Below are positions 40,199 to 49,083 of a stretch of 64,000 bases of DNA, in pieces. The position numbers were made by a program, and so were the translations under genes. Positions within the stretch are counted from its first letter, which is position 1. Each line of letters begins with the position of its first letter. The notes beneath the pieces are model-generated. The model had not been told where the DNA came from, searched no databases, and saw only the letters and a program-made list of their open reading frames with translations. The stretch comes from Rossellomorea aquimaris (lineage in GTDB: Bacteria; Bacillota; Bacilli; Bacillales; Bacillaceae_B): positions 186,001-250,000 of the forward strand of contig NZ_JAIVAR010000001.1 of assembly GCF_020171925.1 (NCBI RefSeq), given 5' to 3'.

Positions 40199-40355
40199 TA
40201 TAGTGACTGATTGTTTCGTTTTTGTTAACAAAATCGTGAAAAAGGCTGTTTATGTAAAGTTATTGAAAAAATCTTCATGTTTACTTTAAAAAAATAGGAT
40301 TTTTAGCCTATTATTTACCAATATAGTTTTCTGAATTGCCATATTGCTCTTTTTT

Positions 40356-40362
40356 TTCGACA
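40356..40362 (-). promoter_or_regulatory. possible Spo0A box
   Basis: The minus strand reads TTTTGTCGAAAAAA here, containing the 0A-box core TGTCGAA with the usual flanking T and A. It lies just upstream of the second -10 of the GntR gene. A 7-base core can occur by chance. Confidence 0.3.
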
Positions 40363-40398
40363 AAATCACATAATGCTATTTATTTATTAAATAAAAAG

Positions 40399-40407
40399 TG
40401 TTATAGT
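40399..40407 (+). promoter_or_regulatory. extended -10 promoter proximal to the GntR gene
   Basis: TGTTATAGT (TG plus TATAGT) with only a poor -35. The predicted start is near 40414, so the palindrome at 40432-40449 would lie about 18-36 bases downstream of it. Confidence 0.45.
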
Positions 40408-40431
40408 ATTTTCGATTAGTAGGAAAGATAT

Positions 40432-40449
40432 ACATCAGAGGTCTGATGT
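40432..40449. promoter_or_regulatory. palindromic operator candidate for the GntR regulator
   Basis: ACATCAGA-GG-TCTGATGT is an exact 8-base inverted repeat with a 2-base centre, located between the -10 and the start of ymfC. Size, symmetry and position are those of a GntR-family autoregulatory operator. A related AGGTCTGACCT lies before nupO at 42563. Confidence 0.6.
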
Positions 40450-40475
40450 CTTGAGAAAAATTGGTGGTGGTTCCA

Positions 40476-41201
40476 GTGACGATAAAAACAGACAATCGAC
40501 ATTTATACTTACAAGTTATTGACCGTTTGAAAAAGGATATTGATGCAGGGGTTTATAAAGAAAAAGAAAAACTTCCTTCAGAATTTGACCTTTCCAAACA
40601 GCTGGGTGTTTCCAGGGCGACCCTCAGGGAAGCGCTGAGGATACTTGAGGAAGAAAGTGTCATAATCCGCCGACATGGTGTTGGTACGTTTGTAAACGCT
40701 AAACCCCTGTTCACATCAGGGATTGAGCAGTTGAACAGTGTATCCAACATGATCATACAGGCTGGGATGGAGCCAGGAACCATTTTCTTAAGCTCAAGTA
40801 CTCAAGACGCAACTGAGGATGATCTGAAGAGGTTTCAACTCGAGGAAGAGGAAGACATGATTTTGGTTGAACGTGTTCGAACAGCAAATGGTGAACCAGT
40901 CGTGTATTGTGTGGACAAAATCCCCGAGCGGATTCTGACCCGCAATTTCACACACGAAGATAATTCGATCTTCTCTGTATTGGAACAACGGGAGAATAGA
41001 AGGATCACACATGCTGTCGCGCAGATTGAACCGCTTGGTTATCATGATAAGATTTCCCCGATCCTTCATTGTGAACCTGAAACGGCCTTACTCGTTCTCA
41101 AACAAATGCATTTTGACGAGAATGATGAGCCGATTCTATATTCAGTGAATTATTTCAGGTCGGACAAATTCAGTTTCCATGTCTTAAGAAAGCGTGTCTA
41201 G
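40476..41201 (+). CDS. ymfC: GntR/HutC-family transcriptional regulator YmfC
   Basis: A 241-residue regulator: an N-terminal winged helix ([44 protein letters not shown], about residues 30-75) and a C-terminal UTRA ligand-binding domain (about 90-235). The GTG at 40476 has GGTGGTGG 5-6 bases upstream and gives the family start [14 protein letters not shown]. It sits 53 bp before a nucleoside importer lipoprotein, so control of that operon by a nucleoside-type ligand is a reasonable inference. The ligand is not known to me. Confidence 0.9.
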   Translation: MTIKTDNRHLYLQVIDRLKKDIDAGVYKEKEKLPSEFDLSKQLGVSRATLREALRILEEESVIIRRHGVGTFVNAKPLFTSGIEQLNSVSNMIIQAGMEPGTIFLSSSTQDATEDDLKRFQLEEEEDMILVERVRTANGEPVVYCVDKIPERILTRNFTHEDNSIFSVLEQRENRRITHAVAQIEPLGYHDKISPILHCEPETALLVLKQMHFDENDEPILYSVNYFRSDKFSFHVLRKRV

Positions 41202-41254
41202 CAATCAATCTTACTACTAATTTATTACAACAAACTTTTTGGGGGGTACTCTCG

Positions 41255-42349
41255 GTGAAAAAGCGTAAATTTGGTTTAGCGCTGTCTTTCGTTCTTGCAG
41301 CAGGTACGATTTTAGGTGCATGTGGTTCAAGTGATAAAGAAGAAGGTTCATCTGGTGAAGGCAAGAGTAAAGAAGATCAATTCACAGTAGCAATGGTTAC
41401 GGATGTTGGTGGAGTAGATGACAAATCGTTCAACCAATCAGCTTGGGAAGGTTTAAAAGCTTTCGGTGAAGAGAACGGGTTGGAAAAAGGGAAACAAGGT
41501 TATGATTACCTTCAATCTCAATCTGATGCAGACTATGCTACAAACTTAAACACATTAGCTCGTCAAGATTTTGACTTAGTATATGGAATTGGCTTCCTAA
41601 TGGAAGGCGCAATCAATGATATCGCGCAGCAGCAAAAAGATTCACACTTTGCGATTGTGGATGCTGTAGTGGAACAGCCAAACGTTGCAAGCATCACATT
41701 CAAAGAGCAGGAAGGATCTTTCCTTGCTGGTGTGGTAGCTGGCCTAACGACTAAAACAAACAAAATCGGATTCATCGGTGGGATGGAGATTCCTGTAATC
41801 GAGCGCTTCCACTCTGGTTTCTTAGCTGGTGTAAAAGCCGTTAATCCTGATGCTGAAGTTATTTCTGATTATGCTGGTGCTTTTGATAAAGCTGAACTTG
41901 GTCAGACAATCGCTTCTAAAATGTATTCTCAAAATGCAGATGTTGTATTCCACGCAGCGGGTGGAACTGGTAATGGTTTATTCAAAGAAGCACGTGACTT
42001 AAAGGAAAAGGATCCATCCCGTGAAATCTGGGCGATCGGTGTTGACTCTGATCAATCCGCTGAAGGTAAAGTTGGAGACCATAACATCGTATTGACTTCT
42101 TCTTTGAAACGTGTTGATAACGCAGTTCTAGACCTTTCAAATAAGGCAAAGGAAGGTAACTTCCCTGGTGGCGAAGTCATTTCATACGGTCTTAACGAAG
42201 ATGGTGTAGGTCTTGCTGAACTTAACACTGAACTTTCAAACAAAGATGAAGTTATGGCGAAAGTGGATGAGTGGAAAGAAAAAATCGCAAGCGGAGATAT
42301 CAAAGTTCCAGAATCTCTAGATGAAGCGAAATCTTTCTCTGCAGAGTAA
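41255..42349 (+). CDS. nupN: BMP-family nucleoside-binding lipoprotein
   Basis: The extracellular solute-binding component of a nucleoside ABC importer (PnrA/Med/BMP family). The signal peptide ends in the lipobox LGAC at about residues 20-23, so the mature protein is a lipoprotein with a Ser/Gly/Glu linker. The BMP core has [19 protein letters not shown] and [21 protein letters not shown] start follows GGGGGGT. The three downstream genes encode its ATPase and permeases, the same order as B. subtilis nupNOPQ (guanosine uptake). Confidence 0.93.
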   Translation: MKKRKFGLALSFVLAAGTILGACGSSDKEEGSSGEGKSKEDQFTVAMVTDVGGVDDKSFNQSAWEGLKAFGEENGLEKGKQGYDYLQSQSDADYATNLNTLARQDFDLVYGIGFLMEGAINDIAQQQKDSHFAIVDAVVEQPNVASITFKEQEGSFLAGVVAGLTTKTNKIGFIGGMEIPVIERFHSGFLAGVKAVNPDAEVISDYAGAFDKAELGQTIASKMYSQNADVVFHAAGGTGNGLFKEARDLKEKDPSREIWAIGVDSDQSAEGKVGDHNIVLTSSLKRVDNAVLDLSNKAKEGNFPGGEVISYGLNEDGVGLAELNTELSNKDEVMAKVDEWKEKIASGDIKVPESLDEAKSFSAE

Positions 42350-42368
42350 TCCTCAAATAGCACAAACC

Positions 42369-42410
42369 GGGATAAGCGGGCCATGGAATGCCGGCCTCTT
42401 ATCCCTTTTT
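42369..42410 (+). terminator. intrinsic terminator between nupN and nupO
   Basis: GGGATAAG-GGCC pairs with GGCC-CTTATCCC around a 10-base loop, followed by TTTTTCTTT. Read-through would give more binding protein than transporter. Confidence 0.8.
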
Positions 42411-42529
42411 CTTTAGAAAGATCCTGGATATTTCGAACTAATCCGAATGGGATGGTTTCGTAGAATTTTAAAAGTTTAAAACTTTAATTGAAGCATAGAA
42501 GATTCCTTCTATCTTTCATTTAGAGTTTT

Positions 42530-42551
42530 AAAAGGGGATACCCCTTTTTTT
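42530..42551 (+). terminator. second intrinsic terminator upstream of nupO
   Basis: AAAAGGGG pairs with CCCCTTTT around ATA, then TTT. It lies 120 bp after the first terminator and 70 bp before nupO. The 120 bp between them shows no gene. Confidence 0.8.
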
Positions 42552-42562
42552 ATGAAGAATCA

Positions 42563-42573
42563 AGGTCTGACCT
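42563..42573. promoter_or_regulatory. near-palindrome upstream of nupO, possible second YmfC site
   Basis: AGGTCTGACCT shares AGGTCTGA with the palindrome in front of ymfC. A weak promoter (CTGACC, 15 bases, TATTAT) would overlap it and could start nupO transcription after the two terminators. Confidence 0.35.
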
Positions 42574-42620
42574 CTAACTACTAAATGTATTATCCCCAGC
42601 CAAAGCAAGGAGTGAAAGCA

Positions 42621-44156
42621 ATGGATTATGTAATTGAGATGTTGAACATCCGTAAGGAATTCCCCGGCATCGTGGCAAATGACAATATCACCCTCCAGCT
42701 GAAACAAGGTGAAATTCACGCGCTTCTTGGTGAAAACGGTGCAGGTAAGTCAACGCTTATGAACGTTTTATTTGGACTTTATCAGCCGGAGCAAGGTGAA
42801 ATCAGAGTCAAAGGTGAAAAAGTGAATATCACCAACCCGAACATCGCGAATGATCTCGGAATTGGGATGGTGCATCAGCATTTTATGCTTGTTGATACAT
42901 TTACGGTCACGGAAAATATCATCCTTGGACGTGAACCTAAATCTGGAGCATCCGTCGATATTAAGAAGGCAGAAAAAGATATATTGGAAATATCCGAAAG
43001 ATACGGACTGAAGGTTGATCCTTCTGCGAAAATTTCAGAAATTTCAGTTGGTATGCAGCAACGGGTCGAAATCCTTAAAACGTTATATAGGGGAGCGGAC
43101 ATCCTGATCTTCGATGAGCCGACTGCAGTCTTGACCCCGCAGGAGATCAAAGAACTTATTCAAATCATGAAAACCTTGATCAAAGAGGGGAAATCAATCA
43201 TTCTCATCACTCATAAGCTAAAAGAGATTATGGAAGTGTGTGATAATGTAACCGTTATCAGGAAGGGGAAAGGGATCGGGACAGTGAAAGTCTCTGAAAC
43301 GAATCCGAATCATCTTGCCAGCCTGATGGTGGGGCGTGAAGTGACATTCAAGACAGAAAAAACGGACGCATCACCTGCCGGGAATGTTCTTGAAGTGAAA
43401 GGCTTGAACGTGAAGGATAATCGGAATGTGCCGATCGTCAAAGACTTGAGCCTGGAAGTCAAGGCAGGAGAGATCCTAGGGATTGCCGGGGTGGATGGCA
43501 ATGGTCAAACCGAACTGATCGAGGCAATCACTGGCCTGCACAAAGCGGATAGTGGATCAATCAAACTCAATGGCAAGGAAATCTTGAACATGAAGCCAAG
43601 GAATATATACGAAGCCGGACTGGGACATATTCCTCAGGACCGTCATAAACACGGATTGGTACTCGACTTTCCTATTGGCGAGAATATGGTTCTTCAGACA
43701 TACTATCAAAAGCCATATTCAAGTAAGGGGATTTTGAATTATAAAAACATTTATAATCAGGCAAGGAAACTGATTGGCGAATTTGACGTACGTACACCGA
43801 CCGAATACACGCTGGCACGCGCATTGTCAGGCGGTAATCAGCAAAAAGCGATCATCGGCCGGGAAATCGACCGTGATCCGGATCTGTTAATTGCTGCCCA
43901 GCCGACACGTGGACTGGATGTCGGTGCAATAGAATTCATTCATAAAAGGTTGATAGAACAGAGGGATAATGGGAAAGCGGTATTGTTGCTTTCATTTGAG
44001 TTGGACGAAATCATGAATGTCAGTGATCGTATTGCCGTCATTTATGAAGGTACAATCGTTGCCATCGTAGACCCGAAAGAGACAACCGAACAGGAACTCG
44101 GTCTATTGATGGCAGGTTCAAAAGGAAAGGGAACGGGGGAAAACGCACATGTCTAA
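42621..44156 (+). CDS. nupO: nucleoside ABC transporter ATP-binding protein (two ABC domains)
   Basis: A 511-residue tandem ATPase of the sugar/nucleoside (RbsA-like) class. Domain 1 has Walker A GENGAGKST (about 38-46), signature SVGMQQRVEI and Walker B ILIFDEPTA. Domain 2 has a degenerate Walker A (GVDGNGQTE) and an LSGGNQQKA signature, normal for this class where one site is weak. The ATG at 42621 follows AAGGAGTGA, excluding a 12-residue upstream extension. It overlaps nupP by 8 bases. Confidence 0.95.
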   Translation: MDYVIEMLNIRKEFPGIVANDNITLQLKQGEIHALLGENGAGKSTLMNVLFGLYQPEQGEIRVKGEKVNITNPNIANDLGIGMVHQHFMLVDTFTVTENIILGREPKSGASVDIKKAEKDILEISERYGLKVDPSAKISEISVGMQQRVEILKTLYRGADILIFDEPTAVLTPQEIKELIQIMKTLIKEGKSIILITHKLKEIMEVCDNVTVIRKGKGIGTVKVSETNPNHLASLMVGREVTFKTEKTDASPAGNVLEVKGLNVKDNRNVPIVKDLSLEVKAGEILGIAGVDGNGQTELIEAITGLHKADSGSIKLNGKEILNMKPRNIYEAGLGHIPQDRHKHGLVLDFPIGENMVLQTYYQKPYSSKGILNYKNIYNQARKLIGEFDVRTPTEYTLARALSGGNQQKAIIGREIDRDPDLLIAAQPTRGLDVGAIEFIHKRLIEQRDNGKAVLLLSFELDEIMNVSDRIAVIYEGTIVAIVDPKETTEQELGLLMAGSKGKGTGENAHV

Positions 44157-45198
44157 TCGATTAACAAACATATTAATCCCGGTCATTTCTGTCCTTTTAG
44201 GCATCATAGTTGGAACAATCATCATGCTTGTCAGCGGTTATAATCCTGTAGAAGGGTACAAAGCTTTATGGCTCGGGGTTTTTGGTGATATTTATTATGT
44301 AGGTGAAACCATCAGACAGGTGACACCTTATATCCTAGCTGGACTGGCTGTGGCCTTCGCATTCAGAACTGGACTTTTCAACATTGGTGTAGAGGGACAA
44401 TTGATTGTAGGTTGGATGGCTTCTGTATGGGTCGGGGTCGCTTTTGATGATCTGCCAAAAATCATTCATTTGCCTATGGCAATCATTGCAGCTGCACTAG
44501 CAGGTGCCTTATGGGGATTCATCCCTGGATTATTGAAGGCAAAGTATCGCGTTCATGAAGTCATCGTCACGATCATGATGAACTACATTGCGTTACACGT
44601 AACAAACTCCATCATACGTGATGTATTGACCGATCGATCGGATCGTACGGATTACATTGCTGAGTCGGCTTCCTTGAAGTCACCTTTCTTTGAGAGTCTG
44701 ACAGATTATTCGCGTTTACACTGGGGAGTCTTCATTGCCCTGGCCTGCGTATTCATCATGTGGTTCTTGCTTGAAAAGACGACGCGAGGATATGAGCTTC
44801 GTTCAGTTGGATTCAATCAGCATGCATCTCAATATGCGGGCATGAATGTCAACGGGAATATCATCCTATCAATGGTTATTTCCGGTGCCTTTGCTGGTCT
44901 AGCCGGCGCAATGGAAGGACTTGGTACATTCGGTTATGCTTCAATCAAAGGTGGTTTCACGGGTGTAGGTTTTGATGGAATCGCGGTTGCATTGCTCGGT
45001 GGAAATGTCGCAATCGGAGTTGTGTTTGCTGCACTACTCTTCGGGGGGCTTAAAGTAGGGGCGTTAAACATGCCTCTCGAAGCAGGTATCCCGAATGAAC
45101 TGGTTGATATCATTATTGCGTTGATCATATTCTTCGTAGCATCAGGATATATGATTCGATACCTCATTCAACGATTCAGTAAAAAGGGGGTGAAATAA
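44149..45198 (+). CDS. nupP: nucleoside ABC transporter permease (BPD_transp_2 type)
   Basis: A 349-residue integral membrane protein with about eight to nine hydrophobic helices. It contains the BPD_transp_2 loop (VGFNQHASQYAGMNVNG) and a Gly-rich helix pair (GAFAGLAGAMEGLGTFG). With NupQ it forms the channel of the importer. Its ATG overlaps the end of nupO; nupQ starts on the base after its TAA, so all are co-translated. Confidence 0.94.
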   Translation: MSNRLTNILIPVISVLLGIIVGTIIMLVSGYNPVEGYKALWLGVFGDIYYVGETIRQVTPYILAGLAVAFAFRTGLFNIGVEGQLIVGWMASVWVGVAFDDLPKIIHLPMAIIAAALAGALWGFIPGLLKAKYRVHEVIVTIMMNYIALHVTNSIIRDVLTDRSDRTDYIAESASLKSPFFESLTDYSRLHWGVFIALACVFIMWFLLEKTTRGYELRSVGFNQHASQYAGMNVNGNIILSMVISGAFAGLAGAMEGLGTFGYASIKGGFTGVGFDGIAVALLGGNVAIGVVFAALLFGGLKVGALNMPLEAGIPNELVDIIIALIIFFVASGYMIRYLIQRFSKKGVK

Positions 45199-46158
45199 GT
45201 GAGCTTAATGGATGTTTTATTGATTCTAATCCCGTCAACTTTATTATGGGCATCGCCACTTATTTTCACTGCTTTGGGTGGTGCGTTTTCAGAGAGATCC
45301 GGTATCGTCAATATCGGACTTGAAGGTCTGATGGTCATTGGTGCTTTTTCAAGCATCGTCTTCAACCTGGCATTTTCAGATACATTGGGAGCTGCGACAC
45401 CTTGGGTTGCACTATTGGTTGCGATGGTCATGGGTGCATTGCTTGCTGTCCTTCATGCAGTGGCATCCATCACGTTCAGGGCCGACCAAGTCGTTTCTGG
45501 GGTTGCCATCAACTTACTTGCCATCGGCCTGACTTTGTTCTTGGTAAAACGAATCTACGGAAAAGGTCAAACCGACATCATTTCAGAAGGGTTTGGGAAA
45601 GTGGATGTGCCACTTCTCCACAAAATCCCTGTAATCGGTGATATCTTCTTTACAAATACCTATTGGCCGCCTTTTGTTGCCATCCTTGTTTCGATCATTG
45701 TATGGTATATCATGTTCAAGACGCCATTCGGGCTTCGTCTCCGTTCTGTCGGTGAACATCCAATGGCAGCAGATACAATGGGAATCAATGTGACGAAGAT
45801 GAGATACATCGGAGTCATCATTTCAGGGGCTTTCGCAGGTGTTGGCGGAGGGGTTTATGCTCAGTCCATTTCATCTGACTTCAGTCATGCAACGATCTCA
45901 GGTCAAGGGTTCATGGCACTCGCTGCCTTGATATTTGGTAAGTGGCATCCACTGGGTGCAATGGGTGCAGCATTATTCTTTGGATTTGCCCAAAGTTTAA
46001 GTATCATCGGAAGCAGTATCCCGTTGTTCGAAAACATCCCTAGCGTATTCTTGTTGATTGCTCCTTACGTGTTGACAATCTTGGCACTCACTGGCTTCAT
46101 TGGCCGTGCCGACGCACCTAAAGCATTGGGTACACCATACGTAAAAGGAAGCCGTTAG
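45199..46158 (+). CDS. nupQ: nucleoside ABC transporter permease, second subunit
   Basis: A 319-residue permease paralogous to NupP, with about eight membrane helices. Family landmarks are LGGAFSERSGIVNIGLEGLM near the start and RSVGEHPMAADTMGINV in the coupling loop. The GTG start abuts the nupP stop, with AAGGGGGTG just upstream. The last gene of the importer operon; a terminator follows at 11 bp. Confidence 0.94.
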   Translation: MSLMDVLLILIPSTLLWASPLIFTALGGAFSERSGIVNIGLEGLMVIGAFSSIVFNLAFSDTLGAATPWVALLVAMVMGALLAVLHAVASITFRADQVVSGVAINLLAIGLTLFLVKRIYGKGQTDIISEGFGKVDVPLLHKIPVIGDIFFTNTYWPPFVAILVSIIVWYIMFKTPFGLRLRSVGEHPMAADTMGINVTKMRYIGVIISGAFAGVGGGVYAQSISSDFSHATISGQGFMALAALIFGKWHPLGAMGAALFFGFAQSLSIIGSSIPLFENIPSVFLLIAPYVLTILALTGFIGRADAPKALGTPYVKGSR

Positions 46159-46168
46159 TCGGATTTAG

Positions 46169-46208
46169 AAAGTGTCTTTGTTGTGAAAACAACAGAGGCA
46201 CTTTTTTT
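46169..46208 (+). terminator. intrinsic terminator after nupQ
   Basis: AGTGTCTTTGTTG pairs with CAACAGAGGCACT around a short A-rich loop, then seven T. Confidence 0.85.
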
Positions 46209-46337
46209 GTTGGAGTCGTGAATTAAGGGTGATGTTGAACATAAGGGTGTTTGTTGTAAAGAACGATTCTGAACAGGTCCCTGACAACATATAATGAAAG
46301 AATGCTATGTGTCGAATTTTCCAGCAGAGGAAGATGC

Positions 46338-46367
46338 TTGAATTCTTTCTAGTGCAACATGTATAGT
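46338..46367 (+). promoter_or_regulatory. SigA promoter of the ymfF-ymfH unit
   Basis: TTGAAT, an 18-base spacer and TATAGT, 90 bp before ymfF. Another TATAAT at 46290 has no good -35. Confidence 0.6.
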
Positions 46368-46456
46368 TAAATTAAAATACCGCACAATAAAGGTGTTTAT
46401 ATCTTTCGAGTACTAACGTTTAAAAATGTGCAAGTATGGACAAGGAGGACGGTACA

Positions 46457-47731
46457 ATGACGAATATTAACGAAGTGGTGAAGGAGAAAAAGGGCTACAC
46501 ACTACATATCGTGGAAACGGATAAGTATAAGACGAATACGTTGGTCATGAAGTTGAAAGCACCATTGGAGCACGAAACGGTCACACTCCGCGGCCTCTTA
46601 CCCCACGTCATGCAAAGCAGTACAAAGACTTACCCGAATACGACAAAACTCCGGTCTTATCTTGATGGACTATATGGAGCCAGTTTTTTTACTGATTTAG
46701 CGAAAAAAGGTGAGTACCATATCGTCAGCTTTTCGGTTGAAATCGCAAATGAGAAGTTCTTGAAGGATTCGGATCCACTTTTGGAAAAAGGGCTGGAATT
46801 CCTTTCTGAAGTAGTACTGAATCCAAACGTCGAGAATGATCAATTCCATGATGACACGGTAGATAAGGAGAAAAGGAACCAAAAGGTGCGGATTCAAGCT
46901 GTTTACGATGACAAAATGAGATATGCGAATTCTCGTCTTGTAGAAGAGATGTGTAAGGATGAAAGGTTCGCTCTGCATGTCAATGGGAAGAAAGAGGATG
47001 TAGATGCGATTACTTCAGGTGATCTGTATCAATATTACAAAAAGATCATCAACGAGGACCAAATGGACCTTTATGTGATTGGCGATGTCGATCCCGATCA
47101 GGTTGAAGCATTCTGCGACAGACTGTTCTCAATGAATGAACGGACACCGGTTGAAGTTGACTCGTCTGAAGTGAAGCGAAAAGATGCAGAAAATGTAGTC
47201 AAGGAAAAGCAGGATGTCAAACAAGGAAAATTGAATATCGGTTACCGCACGCATACACAGTATGGTGATCAGGATTACTTTGCGCTTCAGGTCTTCAATG
47301 GGATTTTCGGCGGGTTCTCTCATTCAAAACTATTCATCAATGTGCGGGAAAAAGCAAGCCTTGCATATTATGCGGCAAGCCGTTTGGAAAGTCATAAAGG
47401 GCTCCTCATGGTCATGTCAGGTATCGAATTTAAAAACTATGATCAGGCAGTAGGGATCATCCGTGAACAGCTTGAAGCGATGAAGAATGGTGATTTCACG
47501 GACGGGGAAATTGAACAGACAAAAGCTGTCATCAAGAATCAAATGTTAGAAACCGTGGATACACCAAGGGGACTAATTGAAGTCCTTTACCATAATGCCC
47601 TGGCTAAAGAGCGGATCAATCTCGAATATTGGTTGGAGCAGGTCGGGAAAACGACGAAGGAAGAAATCGTAGCGGCAGCCAACAAAGTGGAACTTGATAC
47701 AATTTACTTCTTAACAGGAATGGAGGAATAG
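46457..47731 (+). CDS. ymfF: M16-family peptidase homologue lacking the zinc motif (YmfF)
   Basis: A 424-residue M16 fold protein. Where the catalytic HxxEH should be, the sequence reads LLPHVMQSS, so zinc binding is lost. The C-terminal lobe keeps the substrate-handling region (FINVREKASLAYYAASR). It is followed two bases later by ymfH, which retains the motif. An inactive-active pair of this kind usually works as a heterodimer. The ATG at 46457 has AAGGAGGA 7 bases upstream. Substrate unknown. Confidence 0.9.
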   Translation: MTNINEVVKEKKGYTLHIVETDKYKTNTLVMKLKAPLEHETVTLRGLLPHVMQSSTKTYPNTTKLRSYLDGLYGASFFTDLAKKGEYHIVSFSVEIANEKFLKDSDPLLEKGLEFLSEVVLNPNVENDQFHDDTVDKEKRNQKVRIQAVYDDKMRYANSRLVEEMCKDERFALHVNGKKEDVDAITSGDLYQYYKKIINEDQMDLYVIGDVDPDQVEAFCDRLFSMNERTPVEVDSSEVKRKDAENVVKEKQDVKQGKLNIGYRTHTQYGDQDYFALQVFNGIFGGFSHSKLFINVREKASLAYYAASRLESHKGLLMVMSGIEFKNYDQAVGIIREQLEAMKNGDFTDGEIEQTKAVIKNQMLETVDTPRGLIEVLYHNALAKERINLEYWLEQVGKTTKEEIVAAANKVELDTIYFLTGMEE

Positions 47732-47733
47732 AA

Positions 47734-49023
47734 ATGAAGAAAATTTCCTTCGATCAAATACAAGAAACGCTTTATTATGAAAAAATGTCTAACGGTCTAG
47801 ATGTGTACATCCTTCCAAAGAAGGGATTCAACAAGACATATGCAACATTCACGACGAAATATGGAAGCATCGATAATAACTTTGTCCCATTAAATGAAGA
47901 TGAATTTGTGAAGGTTCCGGATGGGATCGCTCATTTCCTTGAACACAAGCTCTTTGAAAAGGAAGATGGTGATGTGTTCCAGCAATTCAGCCGGCAAGGG
48001 GCTTCTGCCAATGCATTCACTTCCTTTACACGAACGGCGTATTTATTCTCAAGCACCAGTGATGTAGAAAGAAATCTTGAAACCTTGATCGATTTTGTAC
48101 AGGATCCATATTTCACAGAGAAAACAGTTGAGAAAGAAAAAGGCATTATCGGACAGGAAATTACCATGTATGATGATAACCCTGACTGGCGCTTATACTT
48201 CGGGGTCATTCAAAATATGTATAAAAACCATCCTGTAAAAATCGATATTGCCGGTACGATTGAATCAATCACTCCAATCACGAAAGATATGTTGTACCAA
48301 TGCTACAACACCTTCTACCACCCGAGCAATATGCTTTTGTTCGTCGTAGGTCCGGTCGATCCTGAGAAGATCATGGATCAGGTCCGTTCGAATCAGGACA
48401 AAAAACCGTATGAAAAAATGCCGGAAATCAAACGACGATTCGAAGATGAACCGGCAGAAGTAGCAGAAACAAAGCAAGTCCTCGAAATGAATGTTCAGTC
48501 CCCTAAATGTCTGGTCGGTCTAAAAGCACCTGAACCGACGCAGCAAGGGAAGGAAATGCTTAGGCAGGAACTTTCAATGAATGTCCTATTGGACCTTTTG
48601 TTCGGAAAGAGCTCAACTTATTATTTTGACCTCTATAATGAAGGACTCATTGATGAGACGTTCCATTATGACTATACCCAGGAAAACGGATTCGGGTTCG
48701 TAACCGTTGGAGGGGATACCGATCAGCCAGACTTACTGGCTGATAAATTAAAAGAGCTTTTACTGAAAGCAAAGGCGGAATCGCTCTTCACCGAAGAGGG
48801 TCTTGAGAGGACAAAGAAGAAGAAAATAGGTGCTTTCCTTCGAGCGGTGAATTCACCTGAATTTATCGCCAACCAGTTTACGCGTTATGCATTTAATGAG
48901 ATGGACCTTTTCGATGTCGTGCCTACTCTGGAATCATTGACGTCTGAAGATATTCAAAAAGTGGCAGACTACATCATCAGTGAAGAACGTTTCACTGTTT
49001 GTCAAGTGGTGCCAAAGTCATAA
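47734..49023 (+). CDS. ymfH: M16-family zinc peptidase YmfH
   Basis: A 429-residue processing-peptidase-like protein with an intact zinc motif (IAHFLEHKLFEKE, about residues 67-71) and the downstream Glu in the KGIIGQEITMYDDNPDW helix. It starts two bases after ymfF, so the two are made together and probably assemble. Neighbours ymfI, ymfJ and ymfK keep the B. subtilis order. Confidence 0.92.
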   Translation: MKKISFDQIQETLYYEKMSNGLDVYILPKKGFNKTYATFTTKYGSIDNNFVPLNEDEFVKVPDGIAHFLEHKLFEKEDGDVFQQFSRQGASANAFTSFTRTAYLFSSTSDVERNLETLIDFVQDPYFTEKTVEKEKGIIGQEITMYDDNPDWRLYFGVIQNMYKNHPVKIDIAGTIESITPITKDMLYQCYNTFYHPSNMLLFVVGPVDPEKIMDQVRSNQDKKPYEKMPEIKRRFEDEPAEVAETKQVLEMNVQSPKCLVGLKAPEPTQQGKEMLRQELSMNVLLDLLFGKSSTYYFDLYNEGLIDETFHYDYTQENGFGFVTVGGDTDQPDLLADKLKELLLKAKAESLFTEEGLERTKKKKIGAFLRAVNSPEFIANQFTRYAFNEMDLFDVVPTLESLTSEDIQKVADYIISEERFTVCQVVPKS

Positions 49024-49083
49024 TCAAGAGAGGAACTGCCCTTGTTGCGGGGGTGGTTCTTATCTATGTTTGGGGGAGAATGT

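Noticed and set aside
39877-40203. Frame overlapping the end of ftsK and running into the intergenic gap
   Set aside because: It reads through the ftsK terminator hairpin and has no ribosome site or family resemblance.
40322-40342. CodY box upstream of ymfC (TTTTCTGAATT)
   Set aside because: About five mismatches to AATTTTCWGAAAATT; too weak in an AT-rich region.
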